Origin: Atkinsonella hypoxylon
Lineage: Eukaryota > Ascomycota > Sordariomycetes > Hypocreales > Clavicipitaceae
Assembly (NCBI GenBank): GCA_000729835.1
Contig: JFHB01000016.1
Location: 62,001 to 126,000, forward strand
Reading direction: 5' to 3'
DNA: 64,000 nt
Position numbers and translations under genes: made by a program. The notes under the pieces are model-generated. The model did not search any database, was not told the origin of the DNA, and saw only the letters and a list, made by a program, of their open reading frames with translations. This document shows, piece by piece, positions 44,382 to 56,051 of the stretch. The stretch's first letter is position 1. The number at the start of each line of letters is the position of its first letter.

Positions 44382-47255
44382 ATGATGATGCGATGTCGCG
44401 ATGAAAAAGAGAAGACGAGCAGTGCAGTCTGGATAGGGGAGCAAGGGCAACACATGAAATCGACTCTGGACCAGATACCGACACCTTGTTTTGCTATAGG
44501 CATCACGGTGTCAAATAATACCCAACGGCCACAATGGAGCGACACCGTCCTAGGAAACTGCAACTATTACAAGGATACCAAAGAGTCTGATGATTTATCT
44601 ATGCACTCCATGGGCAGAAGCTTCTAAGAGGCAGATGATAATGATTTTTCTTGCCTTAGTAATATCATTATTGAGCAATGTTAATAGCAATAGATATGTA
44701 CGCATCCGCTTTTCGAACGTGATCAGCGGATTACATTTTCTTGCTAAGAGATGAATGACCTCGTTTCGTACGCCAACGGAGTAGTTGTGCTCTCGATGTA
44801 TCAAGCCGCTCTCATCGTTTAGCTTGGATATGCATAGATATGAATTTATCGGGAAACGTAATCTTTCCAGCGCTACTTAGCACACGTTGTGAACTAAAAT
44901 GGTTCACCGTTACGGGTATGGCGAGGAAAATATGAGCAATCGCGAGACGGCCGCTTATCGCGACTCAGTAAAAAATGATTGTCTGGCCAACAGCAGGCTA
45001 TACTGAGCCTTGTTGGTGATGTAACTGGCTGCAGGCCGTTGTGGTGACGGTGGGAGATCTGCAAACTACGGATCTATGACGGTAAGAGAATCTGGGATGG
45101 CGGATAGCTTTGGGGTTAAAATCGTCAAATGTTCAGATAGTGGCGAGGAGAAGCTGGGCCACTGCGGGTTTTACGCGAATTCGAAAGCCACGAATCCTAC
45201 CTCGCATCAATAGTTTGAAGGTGTCGTGGTTATGAACACATGTTGATGGATGAATCCGTGGGGATCGACATCCGCAGGCTTCTTTCTGACACTGGATCGT
45301 GATTGGGCGTCGATCGGTAATTATGCCCCAGCTCAAGTGGGCGGATGGATGCCCGCCCGCTGCACACTTGTAAGATAAGACCGATGGTGCCAAGCAAACG
45401 CGCATATTGAATCTCCTTGGCGAGCATCTGGCTTTCTTGCTGCTCGTGCCCACATTCGCGGGGTTCTGTCGTCTTCTACATGAAACCTCGCACGGCAATA
45501 CATGACATACCTTGTCAGCAAAGCAGCCTCATCAGGCAAAGTTAATACTTGAACACCCACCTTGATGTCACATCTTATTACCAGCACACAGTATTTTAAA
45601 CTGTACATGCTGTACTCCGTTCGAGCGGCATATGACGATGTGTGGGCAGGGTGTGTGGGCGCTTCGTCACAGGAGGACCCAGACTGCGAAAGAAATAACA
45701 TCATTGCAACCGAGCCTGCTTCCTCGTTCCTGAAACCCAACTTCGAAACCCACTGGGTCCCGTCCCGTGGCAAGAATTATTGATGATGGTCCACTCTATG
45801 GGCTGCAGTGACGTCTTTGCCATGCACTAGGAGACGCGCCGCCGATGTTGCCGGAGGGGTGACTATTGTGAGTGAGAATGTGGAGGAATATGGATGGCCA
45901 AGCCGCCCTTGAGCTGTGGTTTCGTCCTAAAAGCGCGGCAAACATGGCCACGGATGGGAACGCAGGCGCTTTCGCAAGCGCATGGCCAGCATTGCATTTC
46001 GTATCCTAAGGTGTCGGGGCAGTTGATCTTCTTTGCCTTTTGAAGTAGGTGTCGTGGTGAAATGGTACTGTACAGTTGAGTTGAATGTGACCGCAGTCGG
46101 TGTCCACGAGGACGTCGATTCGTGCATTCGCGGAGTGATGCCAATCTTTGTCGGTTCAGTATTAGTTGATGTTTCGTTCACCTGGCTTGCGAAGCAAAGT
46201 TGATTAACCCTCGTTTGTTTGCCCAGAACCCGACATTGGAATAGCGAAATGGCCACGCCAGTTTGTGTCAACTGCGGGTAACTGGAGCCACCTGTTGCCA
46301 CTTGGTGACACTTGCGGCGGGCTTGGCGCCGTTCATGTCGAGGTACTTTGTCCTTGCCAGTAGTGCGTGAAAAGAAAGATTGCTGCTTGTAGTTCGGTGG
46401 ATTGGTTGACATGGATGATGCTTTCTCTGTCTGATCCTAGTTTTTTATGAGCGAACTGTCTCCGATGCAACTGTTGAATGTTGTTGTCAAGAGGCATATC
46501 ATTAATCTGCCTGTTTGCTTCCCACCTGCAGTCAGTGTTGTTGAAATGTGTTGAGGCGGGATGAACAACGTATTTGGTACCAGGGGCAGCGTCAGCGTCA
46601 GCACAGAGCGGCGAACCACCAGACACTTTGCCATTGGCCCGCCCTGCCCTTTTCTCTCCTCCCCTCACAGCCTGGCGCTTTCCTGCCCCATCATGGGGTG
46701 CGGAATACGGATTCTTGCTTTTTTTTATTTTGTGATTTAAATTCATTATCTGCAGGGACATAATATAAGCAAGTGATGAGGATTCATAAGACGCAACCGA
46801 CCCATCCATCAATCGCTCTGACCTCATTGCGGGTTTCAGACAATTTGCTGATTCATTTTTCTCTCCTTTCTCAATATCCCTCTTGGCTCTAACCCTGGTT
46901 GGAGCTTACGAAACGTGCCGAAAGGAGACGCCAGAGACTCGGGGCGCCATCTGAAAGACGCAGTGGTCCAAAATTTTAAATCTCTCGGTCTGATATTGGA
47001 GAGCTTTTCTCATTTACTTCGATGTGTGCAAGACCTGTCCACGGCGTCATCGGATTGTCGTGGATCTTCTTTGGGGCTTCGAGTTTCCAGAAATCGCTGG
47101 TCGATTCATCATCCACCAGACCTCTACTTCACGATTTGACCACGCCAGCCACCAGCGCTTCGCCAACCCAGTAAACAGGGCCAAATCGTCGGCCAAATCG
47201 TCGGCCGCTGCGTTTTATAAGCTCCTGGTGCTTACTGGTGCTACCTCGCTGACGC
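44382..47255. other. No gene recognised
   Basis: 2.9 kb with only shadow frames. The final part is the likely promoter and 5' leader of the gene starting at 47256. Confidence 0.45.
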
Positions 47256-48865
47256 ATGATTATCATGTCCAGCTTCGCCAGGTCGTTCAAACCGTCGACG
47301 GCGCTGCTGTCTCCCCGTCGCCGCCCTGGCATGCCCGGTCGCACACTGTCGAACTCGTCCGAATTGTCACTGACCCCGAATACCGTTGCAGCATATCAGA
47401 CGGATTACTTTGTCGACCACCCGGTAAAATCGGCACCCAATACGCCGTCTTTGTCCCCAGCCATTGGCCCTATTCTGGACGGGGGTTCCAAATCTACCGC
47501 AGGTCAGTAAGTCCTTGCTATGTTCGGAGTATCCCAACTGCATGTCAAGTTGCGCTTCCTTTCAATGGCAAAAATCATCTTTCCAGCCATTGTTACTGCG
47601 CACGCTCTTGCATGCTGGGTTATCCCACCGATTTGCTGTCACCATATGTGCAGCACTGCCGCAACGATTGATCATGTTTCAACCTCCTGCATCTCGATGG
47701 CCATCAAAGTCGAGCATAGGCTGCCAAGCCTCGCGATGAAGGACTGCATGGCTTGGCAGCTAGCGGATCTGGCAATGGTTTACCCGCTCTGTGCTGCCCG
47801 AGCCCCGTTGATGATGTGTTGGCTGCCGTTGCGCCTGGCTCGATGTCCATTTTTTGATCTCATCATTCCTTACAGTAGCCGAACTCCATATATATAGCCT
47901 GCAAATGGCACCGCTGACAATGGTTTTTCCACACAGGGAGTCCGGAATTCGCTGACTATTCTGCGAAAAATAACAATAGTGACCCCATCACTATCCAAAT
48001 TCCAAAGCTTCGAAAGCTGAGTTCAAGCCCCACTGCTACGCCTCCTGAACCTGTGTCAGCTCGAGGCGACCTGCCAGGGTAAGAAGTCTCGTATTGTACC
48101 AACCATGATGAACATGAATGGGAAGTATGTAGGCCGGCAGCTAATTCACTCTTTAGGGCATATTTTCCTCTCCATGAGGATCCTAAAGGCAGGCTTCGTC
48201 GTCCACATCCCTTTTCTCATGAGCCAGCCAATTCGCGTCACAGTCGTACCTCAGACTTCGTCACTATGCAGGCTGAACGAGTCAGGGCCTATCATGTCTC
48301 CGCGTCAGCCTCCAGAACCCAGTCAAGTACACCGGTCTCGTCTTACATCGCACCCGGTTTCCATGACGCTCCACTCCCTGTAGGCAAATACTATCCTTCG
48401 AACTACGAACAATCTCATCAACAAAAAGATTCACAATACGTGCGGGCCCCCGCAGCGATGCCGAAATTGGCATCTTCGGGCGAATCAGATCCGCATCTAT
48501 CGCAGATACGTCCAGAATCATCTCGGAATGAGAATTCCCAGATGGAGATGCGTCGCAAAATGCAACAGTATCAGCGAGACATGATTGCGCAAGCAACCAT
48601 GGTTCTTGGAGACTCGACTAGAACAGTGTCACCTGATGTATCGTTGAACGGATTGCCCATAAAAGACTTATTGTTGTCTGGGTCTGCGTCTCAGAAGCCC
48701 CTGTCGCCGAGGCTGCATCCCCTGGGAAGTCCTGGCCCAGTGACTCCCATGGAATTAGAATCAAATGGCGGCAGCTATATCGAGTCTGGAATTGAAACAC
48801 CGCCGCCTATGACCAATAGTGGACTTGCTTCGCCTGGCGCAGATGTGAGAGTAAGCTCGGTATGA
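47256..48865 (+). CDS. Uncharacterised Ser/Pro-rich protein, three exons
   Basis: Exons 47256-47502, 47937-48078 and 48157-48865 give 365 residues in frame (362 if the second ATG at 47265 is used). Intron 1 is 434 nt, long for a fungus, with ccgctgac about 20 nt before the acceptor; an internal exon cannot be excluded. Intron 2 is 78 nt. The product is mostly disordered: SPRRRPGMPGRTLSNSSELS, ITIQIPKLRKLSSSP and TATPPEPVSARG. A short helical, basic-acidic patch (NSQMEMRRKMQQYQRDMIAQ) precedes many S/T-P sites (VSPD, PLSPRLHPLGSPGPVTP), which look like proline-directed kinase sites. No domain recognised. A regulatory or cytoskeletal role would be a guess. Confidence 0.65.
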
Positions 48866-49872
48866 AGCGATCGACTATACATTACGGGACGGAATGAAAG
48901 AAGGTTTACGAAGAGAAGACCTTGGCCTGTTGTTCATTCTAGACGAGAGAGATACGTGCTCTTGTACCGAGATTGGTTACGAATATCATAGCGCACAGCA
49001 TTGGGCAGCATTTATACCGGCGCAGCTTATCTGGACAATTTTTCTTCTCACCAACGAATCACGGCATATTGCACGGAGTTTTATGGGGCAGAGTTCGTCT
49101 GGAACGAGCCTCCGCGGACATTAGAGAGCAGCATCTACACGATACCCTTAGAATACATATTAAATATATTGTTCCTTACCTTACGTCAGACGGAAAGTGT
49201 GGCACCGAATCGGCTGGGTTTGTGTGTGGCAGTGGGATAAAAAAATTTTTAGTCAAACGAGCTGAATGGAAGATATTAGGGCCCATTGGCCGAGATAGGC
49301 AGAGCGCTATAGCTGGACCTCGTATCGCCAGGAATGTCGTTGTCGTTTGAATGCCATTGGGGTGACATGCATGCGCGGTGGCCAGTCGTTGGAGGGGCGG
49401 GCGCAGACGATTGCCAGCCTTGGGCCACGAGCCGTTGCTCACGGCCGCTCCAGCATTCGGCTATTGCGCATGGATGGCATGTCGTGCATGGTATGGCATA
49501 CATGCATGCCGCGCGCGGCTCGCAAAGAAGAAGGGAAGGAAAATCCCCGATTCGGATCCTTGTACGGAGGAATGGAATCTGCAACGAATATCGGAACGAA
49601 TGCTGGGGGCATTTGGTTATACATAAATAACGGTGTAGTCTCTTCTGTATCCACGAGCTCCTGCTTTCCCACTCAACCATTCTTTTCTGCCTTAAGCTAG
49701 GAGTCCAAGGCCATCTTGACTTTCCACATAGTTACCAGCTGATTTGTTTTGGTGACCTATTTCAAGCGAGACATTGCCACGTGCACTCGCCCCCAGGTCA
49801 CAGCCAACCGGGCCCAATCAAAAAGGGCTTACCTGCAATCACAATTAAAAAAAAAAAAAGAAAGAGAGAGAA
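48866..49872. other. Intergenic
   Basis: 3' flank of the previous gene and promoter of the thioredoxin gene. An A-rich then GA-rich leader directly precedes the thioredoxin ATG (49848-49872). Confidence 0.5.
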
Positions 49873-50196
49873 ATGTCCGACAGAATCATCAGCATCTCGT
49901 CAACGAGACAATTCGACGATCTTCTGCGTCAAAATCACCGCATCATAGCGGACTTCACGAGCACCTACTGCAAACCGTGTGGTTTCATCGTTCCGAAATA
50001 CGCGCAGCTGGCCAAGCAATACAAGAACGTCAAGTTCGTCATGGTAGATGTGGACAAGAATAGGGCGCTGGCCGTGCGATATTCTGTGACAGGCATGCCG
50101 GCCTTTTTGATGTTCAAGGGTGGGAAGAAGGTGGATGAGTGTTTCGGCTTGGATGAGGAGGATTTGGAGAGGCGGGTGAGGAAGTTGGCTGATTGA
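49873..50196 (+). CDS. Thioredoxin, CKPC active site
   Basis: A single exon of 107 residues, full length for a cytosolic thioredoxin. Elements in order: ADFTSTYCKPCGFIVPKYAQ (redox centre C33-K34-P35-C36), KFVMVDVDKN, the cis-Pro loop TGMPAFLMFKGGKKV, and a C-terminal helix. The canonical WCGPC is replaced by YCKPC: Trp to Tyr and Gly to Lys. Both redox cysteines and the cis-Pro are kept, so disulfide exchange should remain possible, with altered potential or partner choice. No targeting signal. Confidence 0.9.
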   Translation: MSDRIISISSTRQFDDLLRQNHRIIADFTSTYCKPCGFIVPKYAQLAKQYKNVKFVMVDVDKNRALAVRYSVTGMPAFLMFKGGKKVDECFGLDEEDLERRVRKLAD

Positions 50197-50837
50197 GGAC
50201 CACTGGTGCGTGGCTTTTTCACAACCGGAATCAAAATGTGAAAATTAAATGGGGCTTGGGCTGGCCAGAAAGGAAAGGGGGGGGGGGGTAGGGGGGTGAA
50301 AAGCCGTTGCTGATAGCATACTGTTCCTAAGTGGTTGTTTGCTGTGCGTACATGATAGCTTTGATGCTTGCGTCATGGTGTAGGGAGAAGTGCCACGATA
50401 GTTAGTCGAGCTGCTCGAAGGGTTGCGGCGTGATTTGGTTTTCGGCTCCAGCGTCGTTGTCGCGTTGTTAAGAGTATTTACAGTGCGGCTGCTGTGATGC
50501 TGCGATGGGGAGGTGGCAGCTTGGAATGGCAATTCTGACTTGACGAAACATCCCTGTAGATAGATACGTGATTGCAGCCAGTTCGTCAGAAATGATATTC
50601 AGCTGTACTGACCAGGCGGTGGAGGAATGACGCTGTTTTAGGGTACCTAGGTACCTAGTGACAGAGTGTCTCGCACGCACGTGAGTTGGCGTCTCGCGTT
50701 AATGGATCCATCAATCCCAGCGCGTCCCGCCCAACGTGCGCGGCATTACATCACGCGTAAATCAATCCACCAGCACGCCCGTTCTTGCAAACATTGACGT
50801 AATGGCCTAATCGGCATGCCACGGGCACTTCAATGCC
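50197..50837. other. Intergenic
   Basis: A G12-type run near 50278-50288 and a palindromic tacctaggtacctag near 50644-50658. The 3' half is the promoter of the DUF2439 gene. Confidence 0.5.
50753..50758. promoter_or_regulatory. MCB-like ACGCGT element
   Basis: A perfect ACGCGT about 80 bp before the ATG of the Mte1-like gene. In yeasts this hexamer is bound by MBF and drives G1/S expression of replication and repair genes. A single copy is only suggestive. Confidence 0.35.
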
Positions 50838-53783
50838 ATGTCCTACGCCGTCAGGAGGATAGACACGTCCGTGGTGCCGGGCGCCTCCGGTGAAGCGCCT
50901 CACACGACCGCGACAGTACTCGACTACAACTGCCTGTTCACTCACGACCTGAAGCGCAAGCAGAAACGATGGCAAGACGGAAAGCTCAAATTCCACACTT
51001 TCAACAGAAAGGTCATGGTCTACGATGACCGTGGAAATTTCATCGGCGATACGCACTGGCACGCTGCTGGGGATCTGGAGGAAGATGAAGAGCTGGAACT
51101 CGATCGAGGCGCCGCCATAGTGCAGGTCTCAAACTTCGTGGGATCCCGAGAACAAGACCTGACAGAGGTCTTGGACAAACGCGTGCGGGAGGTGGAAAAA
51201 CGAAGGGCTATTGCTGCGGCAAAGACTCCCACGTCAAGCAGAATGCGAGTTGCGCCGGTCGCGCAGGACAGTCCACATTTCCAGCTGAATCATCGGCCAC
51301 TCAGTGCAATTGTTCCCAGTCCCGGTCCGTTCGGGCGCGCTTCCATCTCTACTCGCTCGCCGTTTGAAGCGCGCAGGGCAAATCTGCCAGGGCCCCAGGA
51401 GCAAGCAGCCCCGGCGGTAAAGAAGAGAAGGGCGAGCCCTTCTCCGCCTAGCAAGTCCGGTTTTGCGCGGAGCTTGTTTGGGGCGACGCTGAGCCTTTCA
51501 AGTCACTCTGCAGGCACGTCAAGGAGTTTGAGAATGGGAGCTCTGAGAGAGAGGGTGAATGTTCAGGAGGCGGAGGTTGCGAAGTCGAAAGATGAGGATG
51601 AGGATGATGTTGTCGTGGTGGACGAGAGACCGAGATCGAACCCGTCTTTGCTGAAGTCGATCAGCGTTGAAAAAGTAGCCCTCGCCAGGCCTGCGCACAA
51701 CGAGCACGAGCAACATGCGCTACTGGATGTCAGGGCTTTGTCGCGTCAAGCTAGTAGTTATGACAAGCTGTCATCTCGTCCTGCACCTGATCGAGGTGAA
51801 TCAAGTGGTTCTGCTCAGGGCCAACCTCAGCGGAGAAGCTACAATGGTTCCGACTTGCAGCCTGCTTCTGAAAGATGTGGGGAGCAACGCAGGACCAAAA
51901 TGTTATGCGTCGCCAAGATCGCATTGGACAAGTCTCAAGAACGAACCAGCTCTGAAACACGGACCTCACGAGACAAGACTGCCAACGTGCTAACGACGAG
52001 GGAACAATCTACAACGGATGAAGAAGGTTGGGGCGGCACGATACTGGCTTCTCCACAGCCTTTGCACAGTTCGCAACAGACCAGTAATAAGCCAGTTGAA
52101 CCTGAACGTCTTGTTCCCGAACCACCAGAAACGCAAGAGCAGCGAAAAGAACTTCGCGCAGAACTTCGCATCAGACCTAGAAAGAGACGTGGACTTTTGG
52201 TGTTAATGGAAAAGACACAAAGACACCTAGATCAAAAAAACTCGATCTCGCCACTACCGAGTGCAACGCGCGCAGATGTTGAGCCTGCTACTACGATCCA
52301 GATGAAATCGCTGGATCAGGGCCATGACAGAAACGCGGAGGAGTGTACAGTCAATGCTGCATCAGAGCCTGCTTCCTCGCCTCAAGTTGCATATCGGGAA
52401 AACCGTCCAGAGGAGGAAGCAGCATCGCCATCTAACGGACCAGAAGCTATCAGGCTTGATTCAGATTCCGAGCTAGATGTGTTCGGCACTGAAGGCAACC
52501 CTTCACAGGTGCTCGAGGAAGAAATTGATCGTGCACCAGACTCCGAAAGATTAAAAGAGCACACAAAACCTCAATCGGGAAATGACATCGAGACTATGCT
52601 TCTAGCGGGACAAGTGAATCTCGAGGGTCAAACCAACTCTGCCATTTCGAGTAAAGACGTGCATTATATTCAGCCGGAATTGAATGACGCTTTGCCAGCT
52701 GGCAAAGGCAGATGTAAGGAGGTGGTCATGAAAACGATAAGCTATGTCATCGAGACTTCCGTACCGGGACGTCCACGGAATAAGTCATCGGGACAGCCCA
52801 GTACAGACAGAGCAAGGCCAACTAGAGACCAGCAGGAATCTGAGCTGTTTCCTGCGGATTGCGCGACCGATAGCGAGCATGAGGATTTACCATCAAATAG
52901 GATAAGACGATCGCGGAAGAGCCCGGAGCTGCAAACTTCGTTAGCGGGATTATCAAGCGAGGCAGAGCCGGCACCTCGGGCAGGCGAAAGAAAAGCCAAG
53001 AAGAAATTTCATGCAGCGCTAGCGATAAATTCAGGTGAAGCAGGATCGGACAACGCGCCACGAAAACGATCTAGGCATCAGCAATCCGAAAACAACGGTG
53101 ACATAAACGACACGGATCTTGCAGGGCCTACTGGCCCGCGCATCAAAAGGTTGTCACGCAAGAGCGTCAAAAGCAAAGAAATATTCGGATTTGTGCCGTC
53201 CCTTGGAGATGAAGTAACGAGGCCGGCTCCATTCGCGATGGCTGCCACCTGTATTGGCACCGTCGGTAGACCGCCTTGTGCTTTTAATCAACTGCCCAGC
53301 ATTTCTTTGACGATTAAACCCGGCCTCCAGCAGCAGGGTTCTAGTAAGAATGAGGTCAAGAGTGTGGACGATGAACGACCTGCGAGACCAAGACAGCCTG
53401 ACAATGAGGAATCTGAGGAAGTAAGACCAGGTGAGGAAAGGCCAGCGGCCTCGGAACAAGACGCGCATGTTCCTGGAGACGTGGGACGAAAAGACACACT
53501 TCTCCCGAGCGACGGCCCGGCGCCGAAGGCTAGAATTGCCAACCCTGCAACACGGGGGAAGAAGGCAGCTCGAAAGGCAGACGCAGCTGGACAGGCACCG
53601 CAGAATATTGTCCCGTTGGATCCGCCGCAAAGTGTACGAGGCTCGAGAGCGAAACCACCCGATCTCAAGAAGTCAGATGCGAACCTGCCAGGTTTCAGGA
53701 CGGCAAAGGGCGGAGCTTGGAGCAGGCACGCTGAAGACTTGTTGGGCATGACGCGGCCTACAGGGAAGAAAGGGTATAGGTAG
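50838..53783 (+). CDS. DUF2439 protein, Mte1/ZGRF1-like DNA-repair factor
   Basis: A single exon of 981 residues. The N-terminal ~90 residues match DUF2439: LDYNCLFTHDLKRKQKRWQD, GKLKFHTFNRKVMVYDDRGN, FIGDTHWHAAGDLEEDEELE, then LDRGAAIVQV. In yeast, Mte1 carries this domain and works with the Mph1 helicase at recombination intermediates and telomeres; human ZGRF1 has it at its N-terminus. The rest (about 100-960) is disordered and rich in Ser, Glu, Arg and Pro, with several KR-rich patches (KKRRASPSPPS, RKRRGLL) that could be nuclear signals. The last ~60 residues (KPPDLKKSDANLPGFRTAKG, then WSRHAEDLLGM) look like a conserved C-terminal peptide motif, perhaps a partner-binding site. No helicase domain is present. 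Confidence 0.85.
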   Translation: MSYAVRRIDTSVVPGASGEAPHTTATVLDYNCLFTHDLKRKQKRWQDGKLKFHTFNRKVMVYDDRGNFIGDTHWHAAGDLEEDEELELDRGAAIVQVSNFVGSREQDLTEVLDKRVREVEKRRAIAAAKTPTSSRMRVAPVAQDSPHFQLNHRPLSAIVPSPGPFGRASISTRSPFEARRANLPGPQEQAAPAVKKRRASPSPPSKSGFARSLFGATLSLSSHSAGTSRSLRMGALRERVNVQEAEVAKSKDEDEDDVVVVDERPRSNPSLLKSISVEKVALARPAHNEHEQHALLDVRALSRQASSYDKLSSRPAPDRGESSGSAQGQPQRRSYNGSDLQPASERCGEQRRTKMLCVAKIALDKSQERTSSETRTSRDKTANVLTTREQSTTDEEGWGGTILASPQPLHSSQQTSNKPVEPERLVPEPPETQEQRKELRAELRIRPRKRRGLLVLMEKTQRHLDQKNSISPLPSATRADVEPATTIQMKSLDQGHDRNAEECTVNAASEPASSPQVAYRENRPEEEAASPSNGPEAIRLDSDSELDVFGTEGNPSQVLEEEIDRAPDSERLKEHTKPQSGNDIETMLLAGQVNLEGQTNSAISSKDVHYIQPELNDALPAGKGRCKEVVMKTISYVIETSVPGRPRNKSSGQPSTDRARPTRDQQESELFPADCATDSEHEDLPSNRIRRSRKSPELQTSLAGLSSEAEPAPRAGERKAKKKFHAALAINSGEAGSDNAPRKRSRHQQSENNGDINDTDLAGPTGPRIKRLSRKSVKSKEIFGFVPSLGDEVTRPAPFAMAATCIGTVGRPPCAFNQLPSISLTIKPGLQQQGSSKNEVKSVDDERPARPRQPDNEESEEVRPGEERPAASEQDAHVPGDVGRKDTLLPSDGPAPKARIANPATRGKKAARKADAAGQAPQNIVPLDPPQSVRGSRAKPPDLKKSDANLPGFRTAKGGAWSRHAEDLLGMTRPTGKKGYR

Positions 53784-55364
53784 CAATTGGCTTTACATAT
53801 TGATGTGCCGCGCAATGGCTTCGTGATGCAATTCTGGGCAATAACGTGAACATGGTTATGACAAGTCCAAGTGTGGCAATCAAGGGCACTCATTACAAAC
53901 TGGGCATAAGTGGTGGTATCGTCAATGAACGCAGGGTGCAGGTTTTTGAGGGCACAACGATGATGAGCATGCCGATTTCAATGCGTTATAGTCCTCGTAC
54001 TTGTGCATGATGCTCAGGGCTGATGAGTTGAATTCCTTCCAATATTATACATAGTCTCGGGTACATGCTAGGAACCGGGACTAGCTATCAAGCATATCAG
54101 ACTGCATCATGAAAGATGAGCCATTCTGCTTCTGAGAGACAGGGTCCAGCGGTATGCTGTGGCGCTAGGCTGTGTCGTGTTGAGGACGTGGTGATAGCGT
54201 GCCCCTACGTTCGGGAAACATTGGACGATGGGAGGGAAGTCTGTGACACGTAGGTGGGGTGCTGGTCTGACGACAAGGCAGTCTTTCCGTTCATGGATGG
54301 GTCAGCAAATTCACTCATCGAAAGTGAGAGTAACTATCCGGAGGGGCGCTGACACGGCTGCACGTTGATGGCTAAAGCTAAAAGCACATCTAAACCCGCC
54401 CATGGCAGATCCCGGGTAAAGCAGGTTCCTCTGCTCCAACATAGTAAGTGCCCAGCGCCCCCCTTTTTTTCCAAAGCGAATTCATCGACCCAAGAAAAAA
54501 ACAGAGGACATGAGGGGCAGATAAACGCCGTTTCTATTGCTACGAGAAAATGGTTTGAAGGTTGAGTCACTCTTGCAGAACGCCCTCGGCCCATTGACCA
54601 ATGAATGCGCTGTGTTCACGCCGAAGGCCCATCGCGGGAGGCGCATGGAGTGGGCCCCGTTCCAATGAACCGCCGCGAAATAGGACCCCGGCCGGAGTGG
54701 CCATCGGTCATTGGCTCGCGCAGAGGAGGTATCTACCTCGTGCTAGTCCTGAATGAGCACGCCGAAAGAGTCAACCTCCTTCTGCTGGCGGGGACCAAAA
54801 TGCTTCAAGGTGAAATACCGCCCGTGACGCCGTCCCGACGGCCTCAGGTTCCTCTGGCTTTTGCTCTCTTGCATCTATTGCTGTTTGTTCAACGTCAATC
54901 GACTAGGTTCACTGCGTTGCGTAGTCGTTTGCAGAAAAGCTATACAATTACAGAAAGCGGGATATCTGCTGCTGGAAGCCTTCGTCTTGAGGCTTTGCGG
55001 CTCTTGCGAAGCTCAACGCGCTCTTCTTGCAAGCTCACACACTCTTTTTGCTTGCTTATAATCCCTTGTTGGGAGATTGGAACCAGCCTTTTTGGATTCC
55101 AATTCCCGGCTGATACGCCGTTCTCGATTCCTCGATTACACGGCATTCTGAGACTCTGTGATCCATTACCTATTCGCCGTCTTCACAAGTTGTAAGTGGT
55201 CTGATGACAATAAACGCCAAGTCTTTGAACTGACACATCCAAGGTCATCGGCTACATCACGCAGCGTGACATTTCTGAAACCAGAACATACCCCAGGACT
55301 CTCATCCAAATCCGCCACCCTGAGCCGTTTCCCCCACAAGACCATCCTCGGCCCCAATTACGAA
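53784..55364. other. Intergenic and long 5' leader
   Basis: No gene recognised. The plus strand from about 54850 is pyrimidine-rich and likely holds the promoter and leader of the gene at 55365. Frames up to 196 codons here have no domain character. Confidence 0.45.
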
Positions 55365-56051
55365 ATGGCTTCTACCACTCAGTCCGAGTCCTCTCTTCCT
55401 CAGGGCTTCTCCGTGTATCAGTCCGTCCTCGGCGCGCCATTGCAATTCTTCCCTGCACTCGGCTCGCAAGAGCTCGACGACATGATCGACGCCTTCATCC
55501 CTGGTCCCTTCCATGCCAGCGAGAAGCGCGCTATTGTTACGCTGGACTTCTTCGAGCATGCTCACATGACCGGCAAGAACTTCAAGTTCTACCCTGTGCT
55601 GTCGGTGCCATCTGCTGCTCCTTCTCCTGGCCTGGCCAGCCCCTCCGTCGACTCCGTCCCCTCTTCCTTCAACGTCTCCTCGGTCACATCATCCTGGGAC
55701 TGGAGCGCCACCTCGGTCTCGTCAGCGACATCTTTGTCGCGCGTGTCGTCACAGCGCAGACGGGAGTCCAGAATCCACAGCCCGCCTTCTAGACACCAAA
55801 CTGCCGATTTCTCGCATCTGCCCGGTATGAAGATCCTCACTAAGGATGGTGTAGATGTGACAAACTCTCCATCGCGGGGATGCAAGACCAAGGAGCAGCG
55901 CGACCACGCTCATCTGATGAGAATCATTAAGGCCTGTGATAGCTGCCGACGCAAGAAGATCCGGTGTGATCCTCGCCATAAGCAGCGTGGAGCCTCTCTT
56001 GTCTTATTAGACAACTATATCAGTGCCATTTGTTTTCAATATAATATTTGA
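55365..56051 (+). CDS. Zn2Cys6-like protein, truncated-looking finger
   Basis: The start MASTTQSESSLPQGFSVYQS gives 228 residues. Residues 20-75 form a conserved-looking N-terminal block (GSQELDDMIDAFIPGPFHAS). Then comes a Ser-rich linker (residues about 85-145), a PGMKILTKDGVDVTNSPSRG segment, and RIIKACDSCRRKKIRCDPRH at the C-terminus. The last is the first half of a fungal Zn2Cys6 binuclear finger: three of six cysteines are present. The remaining 18-20 residues are hydrophobic and AT-rich in codon use (LVLLDNYISAICFQYNI), unlike the rest. Either the finger continues in an undetected exon, or the 3' end was replaced. Some fungal homologues may naturally hold only this half. A DNA-binding or regulatory role is plausible but unproven. 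Confidence 0.7.
   Translation: MASTTQSESSLPQGFSVYQSVLGAPLQFFPALGSQELDDMIDAFIPGPFHASEKRAIVTLDFFEHAHMTGKNFKFYPVLSVPSAAPSPGLASPSVDSVPSSFNVSSVTSSWDWSATSVSSATSLSRVSSQRRRESRIHSPPSRHQTADFSHLPGMKILTKDGVDVTNSPSRGCKTKEQRDHAHLMRIIKACDSCRRKKIRCDPRHKQRGASLVLLDNYISAICFQYNI

Noticed and set aside
45133..46827. Several minus-strand frames of 120-165 codons
   Set aside because: They overlap one another in different frames, lack domains and show no splice-consistent joins.
54605..55195. 196-codon plus-strand frame upstream of the Zn2Cys6-like gene
   Set aside because: Lies in a pyrimidine-rich leader; no domain character and no good start context.
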